Positions 56,981 through 63,386 of a stretch of DNA of 63,386 bases are shown piece after piece. A model generated the notes under the pieces. The model was given only the letters and a program-made list of their open reading frames with translations, did no database searches and was not told where the DNA came from. The stretch lies in contig CADBCV010000030.1 in the NCBI GenBank assembly GCA_902793285.1, positions 1 through 63,386 of the forward strand, read 5' to 3'. A program made the translations under genes and the position numbers. This DNA comes from Oscillospiraceae bacterium. Its GTDB lineage: Bacteria; Bacillota; Clostridia; Oscillospirales; Oscillospiraceae. Positions within the stretch are counted from its first letter, which is position 1; each line of letters starts with the position of its first letter.

Positions 56981-57027
56981 ATTATACAGGAAATCAGTTG
57001 AAACTTCCATAGTCTTTATGCTAAAAT
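56981..57027. promoter_or_regulatory. Divergent promoters of miaB (+) and mutL (-)
   Basis: Plus strand: TTGAAA (56998-57003), 18-bp spacer, TAAAAT (57022-57027) for miaB. Minus strand: TATAAT (56986-56981) with a weak TGGAAG -35 at 57009-57004 for mutL. The two overlap, so they may compete. Confidence 0.6.
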
Positions 57028-57065
57028 ATAAGGACTCTGTAATGGAAATACAAGGAGAATCACCC

Positions 57066-58478
57066 ATGCCGATTGAGAGAAAAGTCATTGCGCCCGAGGC
57101 GATCGAGGCCCAGCGCGAGATCTGTGCCAAAATCTTTGAGCGCGTCGCCGGGGACGGGCAGCGCCCCCTCGCCATGGTGGACACCTACGGCTGCCAGCAG
57201 AACGAGGCCGACAGCGAGAAGATCCGCGGCTATCTCAGTGAGATGGGCTACGGCTTTACCCAGGACGAGTTTCAGGCGGACGTCATCGTCGTCAACACCT
57301 GCGCCGTGCGTGAGCACGCCGAGATGCGCGTGCTCGGAAACGTGGGCGCCCTGAACCACACGAAAAAGGCCCGCCCGGGGCAGATCATCGCGGTCTGCGG
57401 CTGCATGGTGCAGCAGGAGCACATGGCGGAAAAGCTCAAGCGCTCCTACCCCATCGTGGACCTCGTCTTCGGCCCGCACGAGCTCTGGCGCTTTCCGGAG
57501 CTTCTCAATCAGGTGATGGAAAAGCATAAGCGCGTCTTCGCCACCGCAAAGGAAGAGGCCGTGGCCGAGGGCATCCCCCTCCGGCGTGACGGGCAGGTGA
57601 AGGCGTGGCTCTCCATCATGTACGGGTGCAACAACTTCTGCACCTACTGCATCGTCCCCTACGTGAGAGGGCGAGAGCGCTCGAGACGCCCCGAGGACGT
57701 GGTGGCCGAGGCGCGGGCCCTTGTCGCGGCCGGATATAAGGACATCACCCTTCTCGGCCAGAACGTCAATTCCTACGGCAAGGATCTCGACTGCGGGGTC
57801 GATTTTGCCGATCTCATCCGGGAGATCAACGCCATCCCCGGGGACTTTCTCATCCGCTTCATGACGAGCCATCCGCGCGACGCCACGGAAAAGCTCTTCA
57901 AAACCATGGCGGAATGCGAAAAGTGCGCCCACCACATCCACCTGCCCGTCCAGTCCGGGTCTGACCGGGTCTTAAAGCGCATGAACCGCCACTATGACCG
58001 GGCGAAATATCTGGAGGAGATCGAGACCGCGCGGCGCTATATGCCCGATCTCGTCATCACGACCGACATCATCGTGGGCTTTCCCGACGAGACGGAGGAG
58101 GATTTTCAGGCCACCCTCTCCCTCTGCGAAGAGGTCCGCTTTGACGCCATGTTCACCTTCATCTACTCCAAGCGCGTCGGCACCCCGGCGGCCACCATGC
58201 CGGACCCCTACACGAGGCAGGAAAAGCAGCTGCACTTTGATCAATTGACAGACCTCGCAAACCGCATCTCCGGCGAAAAGCACCGGGAGTACGAGGGCAA
58301 AACCCTCCGCGTCCTCGTGGACGGGGAGACGGGCCGGGAGGAATATAACCTCTCCAGCCGCACAAACGGCGGAAGGCTCGTCCACCTCAAGGGCGACAAG
58401 AGCCTCATCGGCCGGTTTGTGAACGTGAAGATCACAGCGTCGAATACCTGGGCCTTGTATGGAGAGATCGTGGGATGA
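57066..58478 (+). CDS. miaB: tRNA 2-methylthio-N6-isopentenyladenosine synthase MiaB
   Basis: A 470-residue radical-SAM methylthiotransferase. N-terminal cluster domain with DTYGCQQNEADSEKI, VNTCAVREHAE and VCGCMVQ (three cysteines); radical-SAM CxxxCxxC in YGCNNFCTYCIVPYVRGRE; C-terminal TRAM domain about 405-470. It adds methylthio to i6A37 made by MiaA. The ATG at 57066 follows AAGGAGA. Divergent from mutL and followed by mutS, with an R3 repeat between. Confidence 0.96.
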   Translation: MPIERKVIAPEAIEAQREICAKIFERVAGDGQRPLAMVDTYGCQQNEADSEKIRGYLSEMGYGFTQDEFQADVIVVNTCAVREHAEMRVLGNVGALNHTKKARPGQIIAVCGCMVQQEHMAEKLKRSYPIVDLVFGPHELWRFPELLNQVMEKHKRVFATAKEEAVAEGIPLRRDGQVKAWLSIMYGCNNFCTYCIVPYVRGRERSRRPEDVVAEARALVAAGYKDITLLGQNVNSYGKDLDCGVDFADLIREINAIPGDFLIRFMTSHPRDATEKLFKTMAECEKCAHHIHLPVQSGSDRVLKRMNRHYDRAKYLEEIETARRYMPDLVITTDIIVGFPDETEEDFQATLSLCEEVRFDAMFTFIYSKRVGTPAATMPDPYTRQEKQLHFDQLTDLANRISGEKHREYEGKTLRVLVDGETGREEYNLSSRTNGGRLVHLKGDKSLIGRFVNVKITASNTWALYGEIVG

Positions 58479-58482
58479 CAAT

Positions 58483-58640
58483 TTGCCTCCCTCAGCCGCT
58501 TGCGGCGATAAGAGGGAGGGGGACCGCTTCAGCGGTGGAAGGAGTTTGCGCGGCGCTCTGAGCATTCAAAATTTCGTGCCTTGACTCCCTCAGTCAGCTC
58601 CGCAAGCGGCGCTGACAGCTCCCTCAGGGAGGGAGCCCCA
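58483..58640. repeat. R3-class repeat between miaB and mutS
   Basis: TGCCTCCCTCAGCCGCTTGCGG, CCGCTTCAGCGG, then ACTCCCTCAGTCAGCTCCGC and GGCGCTGACAGCTCCCTCAGG. No gene or promoter is seen, so mutS is likely cotranscribed with miaB. Confidence 0.85.
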
Positions 58641-58669
58641 TATAAATTCAACAGAAAGAGGAAACCACC

Positions 58670-61276
58670 ATGGCAGAGCTCACCCCCATGAAGCGGCAGT
58701 ATCAGGAGATCAAGCAGCAGTATTCGGACTGCCTGCTTTTCTTCCGTCTCGGGGATTTTTATGAGATGTTCGACGAGGACGCGAAGACCGCCTCCCGGGA
58801 GCTGGATCTCACGCTCACGACCCGCGACCGCTCGGTGGAGGACCCGGAGGAGCGCACCCCCATGTGCGGCGTGCCCTACCACAGCGCCGAGGCGTATATC
58901 GCCCGCCTCATCGCGAAGGGCTACAAGGTCGCCATCTGCGAGCAGACCGAGGACCCTGCCCTCGCCAAGGGTTTGGTGAAGCGCGACGTCATCCGCATCA
59001 TCACCCCCGGCACCGTGACCGAGAGCTCCATGCTGGAGGAGGGGCGCTCCAACTACATCGCGGCCGTGTCCCTCGCGGGGCGCGAGGGGGGCGTCGCCTT
59101 CTGCGATGTTTCCACGGGCGAGTTCTGCTGCGCCGCCTTTGAAAACGACGCCGTCTCCCACCTTGTAAACGAGCTGGGCCGCTTCTCCCCGAGAGAGGTG
59201 CTGCTCTCCCCGGGCGCGAAGGCGGAGGCCGCGATCTGGGATTTCGTCATCAAAAAGCTCGCCGCCATGCCCGAGGATGGGGCGGAGAGCTTTGAATACA
59301 TGCCCGCCTCGGCCCTCGTGTGCGAGCAGTTTGGCTTCTCCGACATAGACAAGGCCGGCATCGGCGACCAGCCCGGGGCCGTGTGCGCGGCGGGCGCGCT
59401 TTTGGAGTACCTGCGCCGGACGCAGAAGTGCGACCTCGGCCACATCCGCCGGCTCGACGTGTTCTTCGGCGGGCGCTTCATGGAGCTCGACTATATTACC
59501 CGGCGGAACCTGGAGCTCACCGAATCGCTCCGCAGCGGGGAGAAAAAGGGCTCGCTCCTCTGGGTGCTCGACCGCACGCGCACCCCCATGGGCGGAAGGC
59601 TCCTGCGCGCCTGGGTGGAGCGGCCGCTCCTCTCCGCCGTCGCCATCCGCCGCCGTCTCAACGCCGTGTCGGAGCTCGTGTCCGACAACGTGCGCCGGGG
59701 CGAACTCATGGAGACGCTGCGCGCCATCGGGGACATGCAGCGCCTTGTGGGCAGGGCCGTCTACGGCACGGCGGGCGGGCGCGATCTCCGCTCTCTCAGC
59801 CTCTGCGCCGCCGCCCTGCCGCGCCTCAAGGAGCTTTTGCAGGGGACCCAGTCCCTGGAGCTCCGGGACATCGCCGCGATGGACGCGCTGGAGGACCTGC
59901 GCTTTGAGATCGACCGCGCCATCTGCGACGATCCCCCCTTCTCCGTCCGCGAGGGCGGCATCCTCCGCCCCGGCTATTCCGAGGAGGTGGACAGGCTCCG
60001 CAACGTGCGCGACAACGGGGCGAAGCTCGTGCAGGAGCTCGAGGCCCGCGAGCGCGAGCGCACCGGCATCAAAAAGCTCAAAGTCGGCTACAACAAGGTC
60101 TTCGGCTATTATATCGACGTGCCGAAGTCCGCAGGGCTCGAAAACGTGCCCGAGGACTATATCCGCAAGCAGACGCTTGTGTCGAACGAGCGCTATTTCA
60201 CCCAGGAGCTCAAGGAGCTCGAAAACACCCTCCTCACGGCGCGCGACCGCATCAGCGATCTCGAGTACCGCTACTTCTGCGAGGTGCGGGACTCTGTCGC
60301 CGCGAAGGTGGACCGCGTGCAGCTCACGGCGGACGCGGTGGCACGGCTCGACGCCCTGTGCTCTCTCGCGGAGGTCGCCGTGCGCAACTCCTACTCCTGC
60401 CCGGAGATCGACGCCGGGCGCACCCTGCACATCGTCCAGGGCCGCCATCCCGTCGTGGAGCAGAGCATGAAGGACGTGCTCTTTGTCCCGAACGACAGTT
60501 TCTTAAACGACCAGGACGACCGCGTGGCCATCGTCACGGGGCCGAACATGGCCGGCAAATCGACCTACATGCGCCAGACGGCGCTCATTGTCCTGATGGC
60601 GCAGATGGGCTCCTTTGTGCCCGCGAAGTCCGCCACCGTCGGCATCGTGGACCGGGTCTTCACGCGCATCGGCGCGTCCGACGATCTCGCCTCCGGGCAG
60701 TCCACCTTCATGGTGGAGATGAGCGAGACCGCCGCCATCTTAAAGCACGCGACCGCGGCCTCCCTCCTCATCCTCGACGAGATCGGCCGCGGCACCTCCA
60801 CCTTCGACGGCATGGCCATCGCCCGCGCGGTGCTGGAATTTTGCGCCGACAAGCGAAAGCTCGGCGCGAAGACCATGTTCGCCACCCACTATCACGAGCT
60901 CTCCGCCCTCGAGGGGGAGCTTGCAGGCGTGCGCAACTACAACATCACCGCGAAAAAGCAGGGGGGCGATCTCGTTTTCCTGCGCAAGATCGTGCGCGGC
61001 GCCGCCGACGACAGCTACGGCATCGAGGTGGCAAAGCTCGCGGGCCTGCCGGACAGTCTCATCACAAAGGCCAAGGGCTATCTCAAGGAGCTCGAGTCTG
61101 AGGGCGTCGCCGTCCTCGCTCCCGCCGCAAAGGCGGAGGACCCCAGCCAGATCAGCCTTGCCGACGTCGGCAGCGACGAGGTGCGCCGGATTTTGCAGGA
61201 CACGGATCTCAACACCCTCACGCCCATTGAGGCGCTGAATCTGCTGTACGCCCTGCAGAAGAAAGCGAGGGCCTGA
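58670..61276 (+). CDS. mutS: DNA mismatch repair protein MutS
   Basis: An 868-residue protein of the MutS1 type. N-terminal mismatch-binding FFRLGDFYEMFDEDA (Phe-x-Glu), connector and lever domains in the middle, then the ATPase with Walker A VTGPNMAGKSTYMRQTAL, DDLASGQSTFMVEMSE, Walker B LILDEIGRGTSTFDG and ATHYHELSALE. It recognises mispairs and recruits MutL, encoded divergently. AAAGAGG precedes the ATG. Its stop overlaps the next gene start by one base. Confidence 0.97.
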   Translation: MAELTPMKRQYQEIKQQYSDCLLFFRLGDFYEMFDEDAKTASRELDLTLTTRDRSVEDPEERTPMCGVPYHSAEAYIARLIAKGYKVAICEQTEDPALAKGLVKRDVIRIITPGTVTESSMLEEGRSNYIAAVSLAGREGGVAFCDVSTGEFCCAAFENDAVSHLVNELGRFSPREVLLSPGAKAEAAIWDFVIKKLAAMPEDGAESFEYMPASALVCEQFGFSDIDKAGIGDQPGAVCAAGALLEYLRRTQKCDLGHIRRLDVFFGGRFMELDYITRRNLELTESLRSGEKKGSLLWVLDRTRTPMGGRLLRAWVERPLLSAVAIRRRLNAVSELVSDNVRRGELMETLRAIGDMQRLVGRAVYGTAGGRDLRSLSLCAAALPRLKELLQGTQSLELRDIAAMDALEDLRFEIDRAICDDPPFSVREGGILRPGYSEEVDRLRNVRDNGAKLVQELEARERERTGIKKLKVGYNKVFGYYIDVPKSAGLENVPEDYIRKQTLVSNERYFTQELKELENTLLTARDRISDLEYRYFCEVRDSVAAKVDRVQLTADAVARLDALCSLAEVAVRNSYSCPEIDAGRTLHIVQGRHPVVEQSMKDVLFVPNDSFLNDQDDRVAIVTGPNMAGKSTYMRQTALIVLMAQMGSFVPAKSATVGIVDRVFTRIGASDDLASGQSTFMVEMSETAAILKHATAASLLILDEIGRGTSTFDGMAIARAVLEFCADKRKLGAKTMFATHYHELSALEGELAGVRNYNITAKKQGGDLVFLRKIVRGAADDSYGIEVAKLAGLPDSLITKAKGYLKELESEGVAVLAPAAKAEDPSQISLADVGSDEVRRILQDTDLNTLTPIEALNLLYALQKKARA

Positions 61277-61974
61277 TGCGCCCGCACGCCCCCGAGCCCC
61301 CGTTCACGAGCCGCCTTGAAAAGCGCGAGGCGGCCTTCGTGCTGGCCTACCTGCCGGTGCATCTTGTCGTGATGCAGCTTTTGTGCGGGTATCTCTTCGC
61401 GCAAAAGTTGCTCACCGAGGCCCAGGCGAATTTTCTCTATTACGCCGTGGGCTTTGTGTACATGCTGGTCTTCGCCTTCCGCTTCCTGCGGCGGGACTTT
61501 GACCCCCTCGCGGACCACCCGTTCACCTGTCTTCGCACGGTGGTGCGCGGGCTTCTCGCCATGTACTGCTGCGACTATCTTCTCGTCCTGCTCTTTCAGT
61601 CTCTGCTGCCCGAGGCGCAGAGCCCCAACGACGCGGCCCTGCAGGCGGCGGTCGTGCGGGAGGCCGGGCTCATGCGGGCGGAGCTTGTGTATCTCACCCC
61701 GTTGGTGGAGGAGATGCTCTTTCGCGCGGGGATCTTCGGCCTGCTGCGGCGCAAAAACCGTCTCGCCGCGTATCTGGTGAGCTCTCTCTGCTTCTGCCTC
61801 TATCACGTCGCCCCTTACGCGGTGCGGGAGCCTGCCTACTGGCTGTTTCTGCTCCAGTATCTCCCGGTGTCGCTGCTGCTCGCCCGCTGCTATGAGCGCT
61901 GCAGCACCATCTGGGCCCCGATCTTCTTCCACGCCGCCGTCAACGCCATCGCCGTGAGCATAATATTGCTATGA
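61276..61974 (+). CDS. CPBP-family intramembrane metalloprotease
   Basis: A 232-residue membrane protein with about six helices. The three CPBP motifs are visible: LVEEMLFRAGIFGLLRR (EExxxR), CFCLYHVAPYA (FxxxH) and PIFFHAAVNAIAV (HxxxN). These are the zinc-dependent Abi/CAAX-like proteases involved in prenyl-protein processing or bacteriocin self-protection. It is translationally coupled to mutS (ATGA-type overlap), perhaps by chance of operon layout. Substrate unknown. Confidence 0.85.
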   Translation: MRPHAPEPPFTSRLEKREAAFVLAYLPVHLVVMQLLCGYLFAQKLLTEAQANFLYYAVGFVYMLVFAFRFLRRDFDPLADHPFTCLRTVVRGLLAMYCCDYLLVLLFQSLLPEAQSPNDAALQAAVVREAGLMRAELVYLTPLVEEMLFRAGIFGLLRRKNRLAAYLVSSLCFCLYHVAPYAVREPAYWLFLLQYLPVSLLLARCYERCSTIWAPIFFHAAVNAIAVSIILL

Positions 61975-61984
61975 GGTTCTGCCT

Positions 61985-62671
61985 ATGTCCGACACGTTTG
62001 AAATCCGCCCCATTGCCCGCATGAGAAGCGACTTTCCCGAGAAGTTCGGCATCCCCCGCCAGGCGGGGATCGTCGAAGCGCTGGAGGGGCTTGTGGTGTT
62101 CGAGCCGGAGTACCGCGATCCGGAGGCCCTGCGCGGGATCGAGGGCTTCAGCCATCTGTGGCTGATCTGGCAGTTTTCCGAAAATCTGCGGGCGGGCTTT
62201 TCCCACACGGTGCGCCCGCCGCGCCTCGGCGGGAACACGCGCATGGGCGTGTTTGCCACGCGCTCGTCCTTCCGGCCGAACGCCCTCGGCCTCTCGTGCG
62301 TGGAGCTCAAGGCCGTGGAGACGCGCCCCGGGCTCGGGACGGTCCTCGTGGTGCGCGGGGCCGATCTCATGGACGGCACGCCGATTTTTGATGTAAAGCC
62401 CTATGTCCCCTATGCCGACTGCCGGCCCGACGCCCTCTCCGGCTTTGCGCCGGACGCGGGGGAGACGCTGGATGTGGAGATCCCGGACGCGCTATTATCT
62501 TCGCTCCCGCCGGAGAAGCGCGGCGCGCTCATCGGCGTGCTCGCAAACGATCCACGCCCGCGCTATCAGAAGGACCCGGATCGCGTCTACGCCCTGGATT
62601 TTGCGGGCTTCGCCGTCCGCTTTCGTGTTGAGGGGGATGTCGTCCGTGTTGTTGGAGTTGACGGCCCATAA
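61985..62671 (+). CDS. trmO: tRNA (t6A37) N6-methyltransferase TrmO/TsaA
   Basis: A 228-residue protein of the TsaA/YaeB family. EIRPIARMRSDFPEKFGIPRQAGIVE, FSHLWLIWQFSE, VRPPRLGGNTRMGVFATRSSFRPNALGLSCVEL and DLMDGTPIFDVKPYVPYAD are the family signatures that form the SAM-binding barrel. TrmO methylates t6A37 in tRNA-Thr. Last gene of the miaB-mutS-CPBP-trmO run, 10 bases after the protease gene; two of its four genes modify tRNA position 37. Confidence 0.94.
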   Translation: MSDTFEIRPIARMRSDFPEKFGIPRQAGIVEALEGLVVFEPEYRDPEALRGIEGFSHLWLIWQFSENLRAGFSHTVRPPRLGGNTRMGVFATRSSFRPNALGLSCVELKAVETRPGLGTVLVVRGADLMDGTPIFDVKPYVPYADCRPDALSGFAPDAGETLDVEIPDALLSSLPPEKRGALIGVLANDPRPRYQKDPDRVYALDFAGFAVRFRVEGDVVRVVGVDGP

Positions 62672-62721
62672 CCCCACATCGCGCAACATGCCCAACGGGA
62701 TCAACAATCGTTACCGCCTGA

Positions 62722-63110
62722 CCGTAGGGGCGGCTATCAGCCGCCCGCAAAGCTGCGATCCGGTACGGGTGTACCGGAGTGCGAAAATGTCGCCGCCTGT
62801 CCGTAGGGGAGGGGCTTGCCCCTCCCGCGCGGTGAAATGTTAAAATTGCAAAAAATGTACGGCGATTTCGTAAAAAGCTGCGATTTCGCCGTACATTGTT
62901 TCAATGATCTCCCTATGCCGCCGGGCGGGGCAAGCCCCGCCCCTACGGTGGGGACGGACATTTTACCGTTTGTATCCACATTAGCGATGCGGATAGGTTT
63001 CGGGCGGTCGGGGACGCCCGCCCCTACGGAAATATCGGGCATTTTACCGCAAAACCGACATATCCAATGCGGTGGCGATACGGGCGGTCGGGGACGCCCG
63101 CCCCTACGGA
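62722..63110. repeat. R2/R1 repeat field before the rRNA operon end
   Basis: The roughly 500-base gap holds R2 hairpins at 62724-62750, 62803-62833, 62922-62948, 63004-63035 and 63078-63110, with R1 copy 8 in the middle. The phrase TGTCGCCGCCTGTCCGTAGG before the second hairpin is shared with 30990-31010. No gene is seen. Confidence 0.85.
62856..62895. repeat. R1 palindrome, copy 8 (T-T type)
   Basis: Arms TGTACGGCGATTTCGTA and TGCGATTTCGCCGTACA, loop AAAAGC. Preceded by GTTAAAATTGC as in copy 4. Confidence 0.9.
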
Positions 63111-63137
63111 ATTATCGGAAAACACATCAGAACATAG

Positions 63138-63169
63138 AAAAACCTCCCGGATTTCTCCAGGAGGTTTTT
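63138..63169 (-). terminator. rRNA operon terminator
   Basis: AAAAACCTCC pairs with GGAGGTTTTT; on the minus strand it ends in a T-run just past 5S rRNA. Confidence 0.92.
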
Positions 63170-63171
63170 GT

Positions 63172-63288
<117 letters not shown>

Positions 63289-63354
63289 ATTCAGGGCTTG
63301 TACCCTGAAAACTAAACAGAGGGAAGGGACAAGGCATTGTGCCTGCATAATGTA

Positions 63355-63386
63355 GGTCAAGCCCTCGGGCTATTAGTACCGGTTGG
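63355..63386 (-). rRNA. rrl: 23S ribosomal RNA, 3' tip only
   Basis: Minus strand reads CCAACCGGTACTAATAGCCC then GAGGGCTTGACC, the universal 3' end of 23S rRNA. The rest lies beyond the window edge. Confidence 0.92.

Noticed and set aside
6220-62895. Regularly built palindromes as a possible CRISPR array
   Set aside because: The copies are dispersed over 56 kb with no regular spacing, no unique spacers of fixed length and no cas genes.

Overview
The window looks like a chromosome segment from a GC-rich Gram-positive Clostridia, most likely an Oscillospiraceae-type gut anaerobe. Evidence: Firmicutes-style division genes (ylmE-sepF-divIVA-ileS-lspA), SdpR/SdpI, ECF S components (ThiT, folate-type), a TagO-like polyprenyl-phosphate transferase, sigma-A promoters with strong Shine-Dalgarno sites, and dense GC-rich palindromic intergenic repeats. 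There are no lipopolysaccharide or outer-membrane genes. Taxonomy is inferred, not searched.

Layout. 1-6.0 kb: sdpRI with twin operators, then an operon for a polyprenyl-linked amino sugar (RffA-type aminotransferase, acetyltransferase, ArnC-like transferase, two ArnE/ArnF-like small membrane proteins) and an ATP-grasp enzyme. 6.5-7.4 kb (minus): a 50-residue ORF, a TPP riboswitch and thiT. 7.5-11.3 kb: racemase, AEC transporter, phosphoesterase and a CofE-like ligase. 11.6-16.6 kb: TRAP transporter, GntR regulator and mannonate dehydratase; fructuronate reductase lies apart at 22-23.5 kb. 17-21.3 kb: ArnT-like glycosyltransferase, ThiI, a small secreted protein, a thioesterase and tRNA-Arg. 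23.6-30.7 kb: TSUP permease, a FIST-GGDEF protein, and a sugar ABC transporter with an oversized second permease and no ATPase. 31.2-35.3 kb (minus): GH13-gluQ-NahK-like operon and folT. 35.6-45.1 kb: thioredoxin reductase with altered NADPH motifs, wall enzymes, trpS-tagO, gltX and a secreted papain-like protease. 45.3-56.8 kb (minus): mutL-miaA-hfq-HlyD-like, ylmE-sepF-divIVA-ileS and lspA-pseudouridine synthase. 57-62.7 kb: miaB-mutS-CPBP-trmO. The right edge carries 5S rRNA and the 3' tip of 23S rRNA, transcribed leftwards.

How the genes work together. Import by DctPQM plus UxuB and UxuA would channel hexuronates to 2-keto-3-deoxygluconate. RffA/GNAT/ArnC/ArnEF, with ArnT-like and TagO-like proteins elsewhere, could build and attach an undecaprenyl-linked sugar, in parallel with the Gram-negative Arn pathway. 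The sugar ABC transporter, NahK-like kinase and GH13 enzyme suggest use of host or dietary glycans.

Most intergenic space is filled by four repeat classes: R1, a 40-bp palindrome in eight copies; R2, GC hairpins of the GGGGCTTGCCCC type; R3, CTCCCTCAGTCA-type composites, often between co-directional genes; R4, GTCATTCTGAG-type composites. The strongest unexplained signal is R1. Each copy has 17-nt arms and a 6-nt loop, and six of eight copies keep a tandem A-A or T-T mismatch at the same place in the stem. All family assignments come from reading motifs; no database search was run.
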